A DNA stretch of 64,000 nt from Sansalvadorimonas sp965243775 (GCA_965243775.1 CBDEWF010000162.1:1-64000); one strand, 5' to 3'; positions 1-8,922 are shown, counted from the first letter of the stretch. Program-made: numbers and translations. Notes: generated by a model not told the origin, from the letters alone.

Positions 1-1
1 C

Positions 2-2878
2 TTTGATGGACAATTCAGTCAACGTAAATTTCGTGATGCCGGGATCTATTACCAAAGAATAATCAAATACAATGAAACAGTCCTTGAGTGCATTCAGGAA
101 CGCGATGTGGTGGGGGTCGCTGGTGTAGGGCTTGCGATCATCAATACTAAGATCGCTCAGATGCATGATCTGAGTGAGATGTTGCGGTTGCGAAAGAAAA
201 TAGCTTCCGGCCTTGCCAGCCACCCAAAACTGCCACTGGTATTCTTTCGTGATGAGTCAGTTCATCTGCATGGCATTCTGACACCAGAATCTCTGGGGCT
301 TACAGATGACGGAATTATCGATCAGCTACAGAGGCTGTATGAATATGCTATCAGTAGCAAAATAGTTGTTAACCGGCTGGGTTCTCTGATGGCCAGACTT
401 CCTCCAGACCTCATGCTTGTACGCCTTATGGCTTTGGATATACCAGAGATTACCGAGAGCCAATTTCGGGCACAGAAGCTGGTTTTACGCAGCGGGGCAA
501 ATGACTACTGGAAAAGGGCAGATGTTCAGTTGCCCGATATCTCCGATTTTTTGACTCTGATTTCGCAGGGGGCTGACTTCAGCCGTTCTATCGGCCTGAA
601 AAAATCATGTTATGGGTATCGTGTCCATCCGGTTCCCCTTATCAAAGTCTGCCTGTTTGAAGGCACCTGGCCTGATGGTGAACGGGTTATAAGCCGTGTA
701 ACCGATACTCTGAACCCTTCTGAATTAATGAAAAAGAAAGGGGATATAGAGCGGCTGATAGAGGATATGGTCAAACAACAGCTGCTTGATCCGAAAAAAA
801 TGATTTTGCGATTACAGGATCTGGAAGAAAACCCTTTTGCGTTTATCGCCCTTCTTGAGCGGGGGGCAGGCATTACCCTTGAGGGAAACCTGGCATATGT
901 CCCCGGTAGTCCTGCAAAGCTTGCAAATTTTTTCTTTGGCCTGCTCAACAAACTGCCTGAAGAAATGGCCAGTAAAATGATGGGTAAAATCATGGAGCTG
1001 ATGGTTCCACTTACGGGGTGGGAGCTGTTGAATAAAACCTGTGCTTCACTCCTTTGGGGACATAGCCGTGTTGATTTTTCCAGCAAAGAAAACTGGCAAG
1101 AGTTTTACAAGCCCTGGGTCAAGCTGGCATTTTGGATGTTGCAGCATGGTGCTGTTTGTACCCTGACTGATAAAGAGGAAAGCACCCTTCGCATGGCTGC
1201 TGCCCAGGACCCAGACGGTTGCAAAAACTATTTTGGCATGGGTGCTGATGAACTTTTTGTATATCTTGAGCAAGAAAAGCAGAAAAACGGCTCCCATCAG
1301 AACCTCTATCCTGTGGTACTCCCTGTATTATCTCCTCCTGAAGAACTGAAGAGCAGAGAGATTATTGCCCGGCTTTTTACCTTGGATGGCCCTGAATTAC
1401 CGAAGGGTGCAGATTTTGAGCAAACCGTGCAGGCTGTTCTTGAGAGTTACTACAAAGTCCCTCATCCTGTTGACGCCTTCAACATTGTCTACTCAAGCAG
1501 TGCCTGCCCAAGAAGTGCCTTAAATCATCAAGCTCCTTTAAGAGACTTTCATGACTGTGACCATGTTGTGCGAACAGCACTGTTTACCCGCGTGTTTCTG
1601 CAACTTTTGAATCACCAGAAAGTGGCAAAGCCGGATTTTGTTGAGCAGATGTCTCCAAGTAAGTACAAAGAGTTTGAAGAGCTGTTGCAATTGGCAGTGC
1701 TGTATCATGATGTTGTTGCTGAAAATCAGCCTAAAGATCAGGAGGAGATTCAGGCTGCGCTCTACTTCCTGCGGGACAGGCTCCGTGGAGCGTCACAATC
1801 ACAACTGCCTGCTAAAGCTCTTCTAGAGGTCGCCGTAGCCCTGGCGAACAAGAATGTCAGGGATGCTGCTGATAGCGATGAACGAACACAACTCAGGGAG
1901 AATATTCTATCGAAAGTGCCGGCTGAGCTTGTTCAGCAGATTCCGTCAGAACTTTGGGAGCAGTTGAAAGGACGTTTTTTCCAGAATGAGGTGATAGTGT
2001 CTCCTTTACAGCACTGGCTACGCATGGTTATACGCTTTGGCGATACAGTTGATATCGTCAGGGTTACCGGCGAATCCGGTTTTAAGTGGCATTTTCTGGA
2101 ACGTCCAGAGTGTTATCACCAGCATCCTGATTTTGACGCACAGCTCGGAGCGGTCGTCAAAGCCTGCTGGAACCTGTCCGCCATGACCGGAGGAGCCGGC
2201 AAGGACAGTCGTTATGCAAGGGAGTGCGGGTTGAGGGAACCCCATGTAACCTATGAATATAGAGGTGAAAAAAGCGATGCACCTGACAGGAACAGAACGC
2301 ATAATGAGGTAGTTCGAAGAAGCATTTGTGCAAAAGGTAGTGTCTGGAATGGTGTGAAATCCGAGCTGTTCAGAATGGCTAAAAGACAAGTAGCCTCTAT
2401 GGCGAATATAAAGACAGCGACACAAGAGGATGCAATAGCAAGTCGCCAGGCTCGCTATAACTATATTTATGATGAAAGAGACTTGGATCAGATTACACTA
2501 CCTGAAAACCTTACCGAGCTGGAGTTACTCTGGCTAAGCCTTGGAGATGTAGACGGGTTGTCCGACTCTGATACTTCTAAATCTGGTACCGCTAAAGCTG
2601 AAGCCTCCACTTTAGAGTGTTCTGATGGGGGCAGAGCCTGGTTGCCCGAGAAGATAATTATGGACATTAAGCAAACGGTCAAGGCTCTTCGTAAAACCGG
2701 CGTTGCACACCCTTTGGGAACCCTGTCTCAATCCACGCTGGGAAGGACAGAGAATACCGGAGCTATTCTTCACTCCAGAGGTCTTGAAACCTGGATTGAC
2801 AGGAAGAATATTGCTGGCACCCCCGTAGAGATCATCAGAACAAGACCCACCGTCTCCGCACCTGCAAAACAGATATAA
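2..2878 (+). CDS. Large protein, SidE-phosphodiesterase-like (5' end outside window)
   Basis: The reading frame is open from base 2, so the N-terminus lies before the window; at least 958 residues are present. The first internal GTG (107) is not a convincing start because coding-like sequence continues upstream of it. Around bases 1550-1573 the protein reads HDCDHVVR, an H-x3-H-x2-R pattern resembling the NHGxxHxxR motif of the phosphodiesterase domain of Legionella SidE proteins. About 50 residues later comes LYHDVVAEN, again a His/acidic motif on a helix-like stretch. In the SidE family this domain acts on ADP-ribosylated ubiquitin inside the host. No signal peptide can be judged. The C-terminal 130 residues are low in motif content. 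An HD-type metal hydrolase is the main alternative. The domain call rests on motif resemblance only; a coding gene is certain. Confidence 0.6.
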   Translation, partial: FDGQFSQRKFRDAGIYYQRIIKYNETVLECIQERDVVGVAGVGLAIINTKIAQMHDLSEMLRLRKKIASGLASHPKLPLVFFRDESVHLHGILTPESLGLTDDGIIDQLQRLYEYAISSKIVVNRLGSLMARLPPDLMLVRLMALDIPEITESQFRAQKLVLRSGANDYWKRADVQLPDISDFLTLISQGADFSRSIGLKKSCYGYRVHPVPLIKVCLFEGTWPDGERVISRVTDTLNPSELMKKKGDIERLIEDMVKQQLLDPKKMILRLQDLEENPFAFIALLERGAGITLEGNLAYVPGSPAKLANFFFGLLNKLPEEMASKMMGKIMELMVPLTGWELLNKTCASLLWGHSRVDFSSKENWQEFYKPWVKLAFWMLQHGAVCTLTDKEESTLRMAAAQDPDGCKNYFGMGADELFVYLEQEKQKNGSHQNLYPVVLPVLSPPEELKSREIIARLFTLDGPELPKGADFEQTVQAVLESYYKVPHPVDAFNIVYSSSACPRSALNHQAPLRDFHDCDHVVRTALFTRVFLQLLNHQKVAKPDFVEQMSPSKYKEFEELLQLAVLYHDVVAENQPKDQEEIQAALYFLRDRLRGASQSQLPAKALLEVAVALANKNVRDAADSDERTQLRENILSKVPAELVQQIPSELWEQLKGRFFQNEVIVSPLQHWLRMVIRFGDTVDIVRVTGESGFKWHFLERPECYHQHPDFDAQLGAVVKACWNLSAMTGGAGKDSRYARECGLREPHVTYEYRGEKSDAPDRNRTHNEVVRRSICAKGSVWNGVKSELFRMAKRQVASMANIKTATQEDAIASRQARYNYIYDERDLDQITLPENLTELELLWLSLGDVDGLSDSDTSKSGTAKAEASTLECSDGGRAWLPEKIIMDIKQTVKALRKTGVAHPLGTLSQSTLGRTENTGAILHSRGLETWIDRKNIAGTPVEIIRTRPTVSAPAKQI

Positions 2879-2982
2879 CCCGGGAAGAGCACAGGAATTC
2901 AACTCACCACACGCTGGGGCTATGTGGCAACATTTTCCCACCCTGCTAGTCTGTCCTTTTCCTTGACCATAGGAGTCTCCCA

Positions 2983-3420
2983 ATGTCGTCTCTTGAGGCC
3001 AGAGTCACTACACTGGAAAACCAGCAGGGCGAAACCAACAAACAGTTTGAACGACTGGAACACAAAGTTGATCGCATCGAATGCAAGCTGGGCGAGCACG
3101 ACGAACAGCTTGAGCGCATTGAATGCAAGTTGGGCGAGCACGACGAACAGCTTGAGCGCATTGAATGCAAGTTGGGCAAGCACGACGAACAGCTTGAGCG
3201 CATTGAATGCAAGTTGGGCGAGCACGACGAACAGCTTGAGCGCATTGAATGCAAGTTGGGCGAGCACGACGAACAGCTTGAGCGCATTGAATGCAAGTTG
3301 GGCAAGCACGACGAGCGGTTTGATGGAATCGACAAACGGCTTGACGAACAGGATAAACAACTTACCGAGATCAAGGATTTTGTGAAAATAATCCATTCGT
3401 TTATCTGCCGAGAGAAATAA
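2983..3420 (+). CDS. Small coiled-coil protein built from 14-residue repeats
   Basis: This 145-residue protein consists of a heptad-containing N-terminus (about residues 1-30), six 14-residue units of the type RIECKLGEHDEQLE (residues 31-114), and a charged C-terminus ending in a hydrophobic patch and CREK. Each unit is two heptads, so a long parallel coiled coil is expected, with a Cys at the same heptad position in every unit. The start is supported by AGGAG seven bases upstream. There is no signal peptide. The DNA of the units is nearly identical, so the length probably varies by recombination. Such proteins in other bacteria are usually annotated only as hypothetical; I do not recognise a specific function. 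Confidence 0.75.
   Translation: MSSLEARVTTLENQQGETNKQFERLEHKVDRIECKLGEHDEQLERIECKLGEHDEQLERIECKLGKHDEQLERIECKLGEHDEQLERIECKLGEHDEQLERIECKLGKHDERFDGIDKRLDEQDKQLTEIKDFVKIIHSFICREK
3073..3324 (+). repeat. Six tandem 42-bp units inside the coiled-coil gene
   Basis: Units begin at 3073, 3115, 3157, 3199, 3241 and 3283. Units 2-5 differ only at one codon (gag/aag for Glu/Lys after the Gly); unit 6 degenerates in its last third. Near identity at synonymous sites indicates recent amplification or gene conversion. Confidence 0.95.
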
Positions 3421-3474
3421 TAAAGCACATAACAGGCAAGGTACTATCCGCTTCCGGCGGCGCATACGCAGAGG

Positions 3475-4014
3475 TTATCCGTCCTTATCAGTTCCGGTAA
3501 CAACTGTCTCCAGGTCAGGCACAGACACCGTAATAATATTCACAGAATCAGTATCTTCGACATTCTCAATCTCAAAAGATTCTGTCGGTAGCAGCTGGCC
3601 AGTTTCCTTGATTTGAGGGGGACGTCTGGCTTCGGCAATGGCGGTCAGGATGTAACCGGCTTCGGCATGGTGTGGGTTAATCTCCAGGGCGCGTATAGCC
3701 AGTTGTTTGGCATGGTATAACTGCCCATCCAGAAAAGCTTTCTGCCCGAGTTGTACCAGCCTGAACACGACCTGGCTCCGGTATTCGGCAATGCGGGGGT
3801 CATCCGGGAAGCGAGAAGCCAGCTGGTCAAGTTTGACCATAACATTATTGCCTTCCGGAATGGTCAGCCTGTCAGCAGCAAGGTTTGATTCAATTGATGC
3901 AACTATAGAAGCTGCAGGATCGGCATCAATAACAGTGACAGGCTGTGTAAGTGTCTGGCAGCCAGCAAACAGGGTGAGAGCAAAGACAGGGAGGAGCTGG
4001 AACTGTTTTTTCAT
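3475..4014 (-). CDS. Lipoprotein with TPR-like helices, downstream of znuB
   Basis: The 179-residue product has a lipoprotein signal peptide (MKKQFQLLPVFALTLFAGC, lipobox FAGC with Cys19), so it is probably anchored to a membrane from the periplasmic side. Residues about 85-130 (LGQKAFLDGQLYHAKQLAIRAL followed by INPHHAEA) look like one TPR helix pair. It lies 47 bases after znuB on the same strand and may be the last gene of the zinc operon. A hypothetical gene occupies the same place after znuB in Pseudomonas aeruginosa as I recall (PA5502). No enzymatic motif is visible. A link to zinc uptake is inferred from position only. Confidence 0.75.
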   Translation of the reverse strand: MKKQFQLLPVFALTLFAGCQTLTQPVTVIDADPAASIVASIESNLAADRLTIPEGNNVMVKLDQLASRFPDDPRIAEYRSQVVFRLVQLGQKAFLDGQLYHAKQLAIRALEINPHHAEAGYILTAIAEARRPPQIKETGQLLPTESFEIENVEDTDSVNIITVSVPDLETVVTGTDKDG

Positions 4015-4061
4015 GATTCTTCAATGCACTCCATTACAAACCTCCCTGCATCACAATTGAT

Positions 4062-4850
4062 TTAACGATCTCGCCCGGAGAAAGACAGGCTGAGCAGGAA
4101 GAACAGTGTGCTACAGACTACCACGGATGGGCCTGTTGGCGTATCCCATATCCATGACAGCCATAGCCCGCCACACACCACCAGCATACCACAGAGACTG
4201 GCGCCAAAAGCCATCTGTTCTGGCGTTCTGGCCACTCTTTGTGCTGTTGCGGCTGGAATAATCAGCAGAGAGGTGATCAGCAAAACACCGACAATTTTCA
4301 TGGCTACAGCAATAACAACAGCAATCAGCAGCATTAACAGCAGCCGGGTGCGCTGCACGGGAATACCTTCAACCTGGGCAAGCTCTTCATGAACGGTTAT
4401 CGCCAGCAGAGATGACCAGTTTTTCCAGAGCAGAACCAGAACAGGCAGACCGCCGCCATAAACCCAGAGCAGATCAGAATAACCAACAGCCAGAAGGTCG
4501 CCAAACAGATAGGACATCATATCAATACGAATGGAATCCATCAGGCTGACAGCCACTAGGCCGATACTCAGGGCGCTGTGGGCCAGAATACCCAGCAGGG
4601 TGTCCGTTGCCATTACACGTTTCTGCTGCAGCCAGACCAGAATCACAGCGAGCATGACGGAGGAGACGGCTACAGCCAGATTCAGGTTGAGATCCAGCAG
4701 AAACCCAAGTGCTACGCCCAGCAAGGCGGAGTGGGACAGAGTTTCGCCGAAATAAGCCATGCGACGCCAGACCACAAATGCCCCCAGTGGGCCGGCAACC
4801 ATTGCCACGCCAAGCCCGGCCACCAGAGGGAAAAGAAGAAATTCAATCAT
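4062..4850 (-). CDS. znuB: Zinc ABC transporter permease ZnuB
   Basis: The 262-residue, strongly hydrophobic protein has about eight membrane segments and the ABC-3 family signature. It begins MIEFLLFPLVAGLGVAMVAG, followed by GAFVVWRRMAYFGETLSHSA, which is the typical start of ZnuB with the conserved GETLSHSALLG loop. It forms the inner-membrane channel that works with the ATPase ZnuC and a periplasmic zinc-binding protein. Its ATG overlaps the znuC stop by four bases (ATGA), indicating translational coupling. Length matches the family (about 260). Confidence 0.95.
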   Translation of the reverse strand: MIEFLLFPLVAGLGVAMVAGPLGAFVVWRRMAYFGETLSHSALLGVALGFLLDLNLNLAVAVSSVMLAVILVWLQQKRVMATDTLLGILAHSALSIGLVAVSLMDSIRIDMMSYLFGDLLAVGYSDLLWVYGGGLPVLVLLWKNWSSLLAITVHEELAQVEGIPVQRTRLLLMLLIAVVIAVAMKIVGVLLITSLLIIPAATAQRVARTPEQMAFGASLCGMLVVCGGLWLSWIWDTPTGPSVVVCSTLFFLLSLSFSGRDR

Positions 4851-5689
4851 GACTCAGGTTTTTTCTGGCTGTGAGAACTAATTTCGTGAGAACTCTGTGC
4901 ATCAGAGCTCTGTTCGTGCAAGCCCTCTCCATGCGAACAATGTTTATGAACACCAGAGATAACATGGCCATCAATGGCATGGCAGTGATCATGGTGATGG
5001 CTGTAAACAGCCAGCTCATCGGATTCACCACCAAACAGTTGTAGATAAGCCGGGTGCTGGCTGACCTGGCTGGGGTGGCCGGAGCAGCAGATATGGTTAT
5101 TCAGACAGACGACACTGTCAGTCGCAGCCATAACCAGGTGCAGATCATGGGATACCATCAGAACACCACAGCCTGTTTCATCACGAAGTTGAGCAATCAG
5201 TCGGTAGAGCTCGCGCTGGCCATTGACATCCACACCCTGCACCGGCTCATCAAGGATCAGCAGTTGAGGATTGCGCAGAAGAGCCCGTGACAGCAGCACC
5301 CGCTGCATCTCTCCACCAGACAGCTTCTGGATAGGGCTGTTAACAATATGCTCTACGCCTGTTCTGGCTAGAGCATTGATGACCTCCGGTCTGCTGGCAC
5401 CAGCAAGGCTGAGAAACCTGCATACAGTCAAAGGCATTGATGGCTCTATGTGGAGTTTCTGGGGCATATAGCCAATGCGCAGGTCTTCCATCAGATGCCT
5501 GTGACCACTGTCTGGCGCCAGCAATCCCAGCACTACCCGAACCATGGTGGTTTTACCCGCACCATTGGGGCCTATCAGAGTGACAATCTCACCGGGATTC
5601 AGGCTGAGATTGATATTCTGGAGTATTTCCCGGCCATAAAAGCTGACCTGAACACTCTCCAGCCTGAGTAAAGGCGGAACCTCAGGCAT
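4847..5689 (-). CDS. znuC: Zinc ABC transporter ATPase ZnuC with His-rich tail
   Basis: I place the start at 5689 (MPEVPPLLRLESV) rather than at the first possible start 49 codons upstream. An AGGAG lies seven bases before this ATG, the longer form would overlap most of the zur C-terminus, and family members begin here. The 280-residue protein has Walker A GPNGAGKTT, signature LSGGEMQR and Walker B LLILDEP. The last 50 residues are rich in histidine (HHHDHCH, HKHCSH), which is common in zinc ABC transporter ATPases and could bind or sense zinc. It overlaps zur by eight bases and znuB by four, so the three genes form one operon. Confidence 0.95.
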   Translation of the reverse strand: MPEVPPLLRLESVQVSFYGREILQNINLSLNPGEIVTLIGPNGAGKTTMVRVVLGLLAPDSGHRHLMEDLRIGYMPQKLHIEPSMPLTVCRFLSLAGASRPEVINALARTGVEHIVNSPIQKLSGGEMQRVLLSRALLRNPQLLILDEPVQGVDVNGQRELYRLIAQLRDETGCGVLMVSHDLHLVMAATDSVVCLNNHICCSGHPSQVSQHPAYLQLFGGESDELAVYSHHHDHCHAIDGHVISGVHKHCSHGEGLHEQSSDAQSSHEISSHSQKKPES

Positions 5690-6179
5690 CGGCACTCTCC
5701 TGCTGACAGGCGGGGCAAAGACCGGAGATCTCGATAAGTGTGGTACGGGCTTTAAATCCTGTGGCATTAGCCAGGCTGCGAAGCTTCTGGCTGTGCTCCT
5801 GGTTACCCAGCTCCCGGGTGGTGCGGCACTTCTCACAGATCAGGAAGGTTCCATCATGGGGGTGTTCCGGGCTGTTGCAGCCTATATAGGCATTCAGGGA
5901 GGCAATACGGTGAATCAGCCCCTGCTCAAGCAAGAAGTCCAGAGCCCGATAGACTGTCGGAGGAGCAGCCGGACGGTCCTGCCCTTTGGAAAGCATGGCC
6001 AGAACATCATAGGCACCAACCGGCTTATGACTGTCCCACACCAGGCAGAGAACCTTTCGGCGCAGATCTGTTAATCTCTGGCCGTTCCTCTCGCAGACAG
6101 CTTCAGCCTGCCTGAGGGCTTGATCTATGCAATTGCCGTGGTCATGGGCCTGGTAGGCCGTTTCGGGTGTGATCACCAA
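5682..6179 (-). CDS. zur: Zinc uptake regulator Zur (Fur family)
   Basis: The 165-residue Fur-family repressor senses zinc and represses uptake genes. The winged-helix part contains the hallmark PPTVYRALDFLLEQGLIHR; the metal/dimer part has CEKC and CPAC pairs for a structural zinc and the HPHDGTF histidines. No ATG is available: the frame offers TTG at 6179 or GTG at 6176, and no strong ribosome-binding site is visible, so a rare start or a very short leader is likely. It is the first gene of zur-znuC-znuB and a Zur box lies 19 bases upstream, suggesting autorepression. The gene usually divergent from zur, znuA, is absent here. Confidence 0.93.
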   Translation of the reverse strand: MVITPETAYQAHDHGNCIDQALRQAEAVCERNGQRLTDLRRKVLCLVWDSHKPVGAYDVLAMLSKGQDRPAAPPTVYRALDFLLEQGLIHRIASLNAYIGCNSPEHPHDGTFLICEKCRTTRELGNQEHSQKLRSLANATGFKARTTLIEISGLCPACQQESADA

Positions 6180-6197
6180 GGTAAGTCCGAGTATCAG

Positions 6198-6220
6198 AAA
6201 AGGATATAATATAACATTTG
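6198..6220 (-). promoter_or_regulatory. Zur box upstream of zur-znuCB
   Basis: The 23-bp stretch matches the gammaproteobacterial Zur operator I know at 19 of 23 positions, with a perfect central and right part (TATAATATAACATTT) and a left half altered at three positions. It overlaps AT-rich -10-like sequences on both strands, so zinc-loaded Zur would block transcription of zur-znuCB and perhaps influence the divergent hsdR gene. Confidence 0.75.
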
Positions 6221-6371
6221 CTTGGTCAGCAGTCTCTTTGCAAACCCTCCATAAGCCAAAGGTTCGTTGCCTACCAAAAGTTTCGTTGTAACTCCAGCTA
6301 TACCCTTCCCCACCACCTGCATTAACATAGCGTTATTACACGACAGGCGGCTGTGGTATTCAGGAGGGGTA

Positions 6372-8861
6372 GTGAACAAGGGACAAAAGCGACAGCTCAG
6401 TGAACGGGATATCTGTACCAAGTTTATAACACCGGCCATAACGAAAGCTGGCTGGGACATTCACACCCAGATCAGGGAAGAGGTCACCTTTACTGCAGGC
6501 CGAATACTCGTTCGCGGCAAACTTCATACCCGTGGCAAAAAGAACCGAGCCGATTACATCCTCAGTTATTATCCGAACCAGCCTATCGCTGTTATAGAGG
6601 CTAAAGACAACAAACACTCTATCGGTGCCGGAATGCAGCAGGCACTGAGATACTCTGAAGCACTGGATATTCCGTTCGTGTTCTCAAGTAATGGCGATGG
6701 TTTTTTGTTTCACGACAAAACAGATAGCGCCACGCAACCCGAAACCGAGCTGACTCTTGATCAATTCCCGTCACCTCAGGAGTTGTGGCAGCGGTACTGT
6801 GACTGGAAGAATCTTGATAGCCAGGCCCAAAAGACGCTCGAATCTCCCTATTACTCAGACCCTTCCGTCTACCCGCCTCGCTACTATCAGGCCATAGCCA
6901 TCAACCGCACAATTGAAGCGGTGGCTTCAGGAGATAGAAAACGAATTCTCCTGGTCATGGCAACAGGAACAGGGAAAACCTATACCGCGTTTCAGATAAT
7001 CTGGCGATTATGGAAGAGTAAAACCTGGCAGCCTAAAGGCCCAGGGAAGCAGAAGCGCATCCTGTTCCTGGCAGACCGCAATATTCTGGTTGACCAGACC
7101 AAGAGGCAAGACTTCAAGCCTTTTGGCAAAGCCATGACAAAGATTGAAAACAGGCACGTTGATAAATCCTTTGAAATCTACCTGTCGCTGTATCAGGCCG
7201 TATCCGGTAACGAGGAATCACGAAACATCTATAAACAGTTTTCACCAGATTTCTTTGATCTGGTCGTTATAGACGAGTGCCACAGAGGCAGTGCGAAAGA
7301 GGATTCTGCCTGGCGGGAGATTCTTAACTATTTCAAAAGTGCCGTTCATATCGGCATGACTGCCACGCCCAAGGAAACAAAAGATGTTTCCAATATTCAC
7401 TATTTTGGTGAACCGCTTTACACCTACTCCCTGAAGCAGGGTATAAAAGATGGCTTTCTGGCTCCCTACAAGGTTATTCGCATTGATTTTGATGTAGACC
7501 TGCAAGGCTGGAGACCCAAAGCTGGCCAGAAAGACAAGTACGGGAATCTGATCGAAGATCGTATCTATAACCAGCGTGATATGGACCGGAATATCGTCTT
7601 CGATGAACGCACCCAGCTCGTGGCCATGAAGGTAACTGAGTACCTGCAGCAAACAGGGGAATTTCAGAAAACCATTGTTTTTTGTGATGACATCGATCAC
7701 GCAGAGCGTATGCGCCAGGCACTGGTCAATCTGAACCGTGAACGTGTTAAAGAAAACCGGAAATACGTGATGCGTATCACCGGAGATAACGACGAAGGCA
7801 AGGATGAACTGGATAATTTTATTGACCCAGAGTCCCGCTACCCGGTTATCACCACAACCAGCAAGCTAATGACAACTGGCGTAGATGCCAAAACCTGCAA
7901 ACTGGTTGTTCTGGATCAGCGCATCCAGTCCATGACTGAGTTCAAACAGATCATTGGGCGGGGTACTCGGATCAAGGAAGATTACGACAAACACTGGTTC
8001 ACCATCATGGATTTCAAAAAGGCAACGGAGCTCTTTGCGGACAAAGACTTTGATGGTGACCCGGTTCAGATATACAAACCTGATGAAGGGGACACCCCGG
8101 TTCCTCCCGATAGTGACGATGAACCAGAGGATGATGAAACCACCGATGACGACGGCAATCAAAACCCCGACGACCCATCACCGGAACCAACAGATGAAGG
8201 TTCACTTGAAGATCAAGGCGAGGACAGCACGTACCCTGATCCCGGTGGCAATGAAGACGAGGGCGATGCCGAACCCAGCATCAAATACCATGTAGATGGG
8301 CAGGAGTTCAAAGTCACCAGTGAGCGTATTCAACGCCTGAATGCCCAGGGTGAACTGGTGACAGAATCCATGCACGATTACACCCGTGAGTGCGTACACA
8401 GCAAGTATGCCAGCCTGGATGACTTCCTGCGCAAATGGTCCAGTGCTGACAAGAAAAAAGCGATCATTAAAGAACTCGCTGAACAGGGTGTTTTCTGGAA
8501 AGAGCTGGAAGAGAATGTCAGCAAGAAGCGCGGCAAAGGATTAGACCCCTTCGACCTGATCTGCCATGTAGCCTTTGGCCAACCTCCTCTCACCCGCCGT
8601 GAAAGGGCGAACCAGGTGAAGAAACGTAACTACTTTACCAGGTATGAAGGTGCAGCCAGAGAGGTTCTGGAAGCGCTGCTGAACAAATATGCTGATGTGG
8701 GTATTGAGCCTGTTGAAGAGATGAGCATTCTTACCGACCAGGCCTTCAGTAAAATTGGCACGCCTGTTGAGCTGATCCAGGCATTTGGCGGCAAACCCGC
8801 TTACCAGAAAGCGCTCAAAGAGCTGGAAGATCAGCTTTACACCCAGCCCCAATCTGCCTGA
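6372..8861 (+). CDS. hsdR: Type I restriction enzyme, R subunit (HsdR, EcoEI-like)
   Basis: HsdR is the motor and nuclease subunit of a type I restriction system. I choose GTG at 6372 because AGGAGG lies just upstream (6362-6367); the longer frame from 6267 adds 35 residues without a ribosome-binding site. From this start (829 residues): nuclease core Asp at about 60 and EAK at about 76 (PD-ExK type); helicase Walker A ATGTGKT near 196, DECH near 301, GMTATP near 328, and motif VI QIIGRGTR near 526. A very acidic, proline-containing linker of about 70 residues (about 567-636) separates the helicase from an EcoEI-type C-terminal domain that contacts HsdM. It is the first gene of the operon. 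Confidence 0.96.
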   Translation: MNKGQKRQLSERDICTKFITPAITKAGWDIHTQIREEVTFTAGRILVRGKLHTRGKKNRADYILSYYPNQPIAVIEAKDNKHSIGAGMQQALRYSEALDIPFVFSSNGDGFLFHDKTDSATQPETELTLDQFPSPQELWQRYCDWKNLDSQAQKTLESPYYSDPSVYPPRYYQAIAINRTIEAVASGDRKRILLVMATGTGKTYTAFQIIWRLWKSKTWQPKGPGKQKRILFLADRNILVDQTKRQDFKPFGKAMTKIENRHVDKSFEIYLSLYQAVSGNEESRNIYKQFSPDFFDLVVIDECHRGSAKEDSAWREILNYFKSAVHIGMTATPKETKDVSNIHYFGEPLYTYSLKQGIKDGFLAPYKVIRIDFDVDLQGWRPKAGQKDKYGNLIEDRIYNQRDMDRNIVFDERTQLVAMKVTEYLQQTGEFQKTIVFCDDIDHAERMRQALVNLNRERVKENRKYVMRITGDNDEGKDELDNFIDPESRYPVITTTSKLMTTGVDAKTCKLVVLDQRIQSMTEFKQIIGRGTRIKEDYDKHWFTIMDFKKATELFADKDFDGDPVQIYKPDEGDTPVPPDSDDEPEDDETTDDDGNQNPDDPSPEPTDEGSLEDQGEDSTYPDPGGNEDEGDAEPSIKYHVDGQEFKVTSERIQRLNAQGELVTESMHDYTRECVHSKYASLDDFLRKWSSADKKKAIIKELAEQGVFWKELEENVSKKRGKGLDPFDLICHVAFGQPPLTRRERANQVKKRNYFTRYEGAAREVLEALLNKYADVGIEPVEEMSILTDQAFSKIGTPVELIQAFGGKPAYQKALKELEDQLYTQPQSA

Positions 8862-8880
8862 TTTTTATCTTATTATCCAG

Positions 8881-8904
8881 GACAGCTCCCAATCGGGGGC
8901 TGTC
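8881..8904 (+). promoter_or_regulatory. Hairpin between hsdR and hsdM
   Basis: GACAGCTCCC and GGGGGCTGTC form a 10-bp stem (one G.T pair) with the 4-base loop AATC, 19 bases after the hsdR stop and 18 before the hsdM start. No T-run follows, so it is more likely an mRNA-processing or attenuation element that sets the R:M ratio than a full terminator. Confidence 0.5.
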
Positions 8905-8922
8905 AGCGTTTAAGGAATATTT

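Noticed and set aside
2920..3465. Minus-strand and other-frame ORFs over the 42-bp repeats
   Set aside because: Only the plus-strand frame from 2983 has a ribosome-binding site and heptad pattern; the others mirror the repeat.
5687..5836. Longer ZnuC start 49 codons upstream
   Set aside because: It overlaps zur deeply, is basic and unconserved-looking, and the internal ATG has a good ribosome-binding site.
6267..6371. Upstream start of HsdR
   Set aside because: AGGAGG stands before GTG 6372 and the extra 35 residues show no family similarity.
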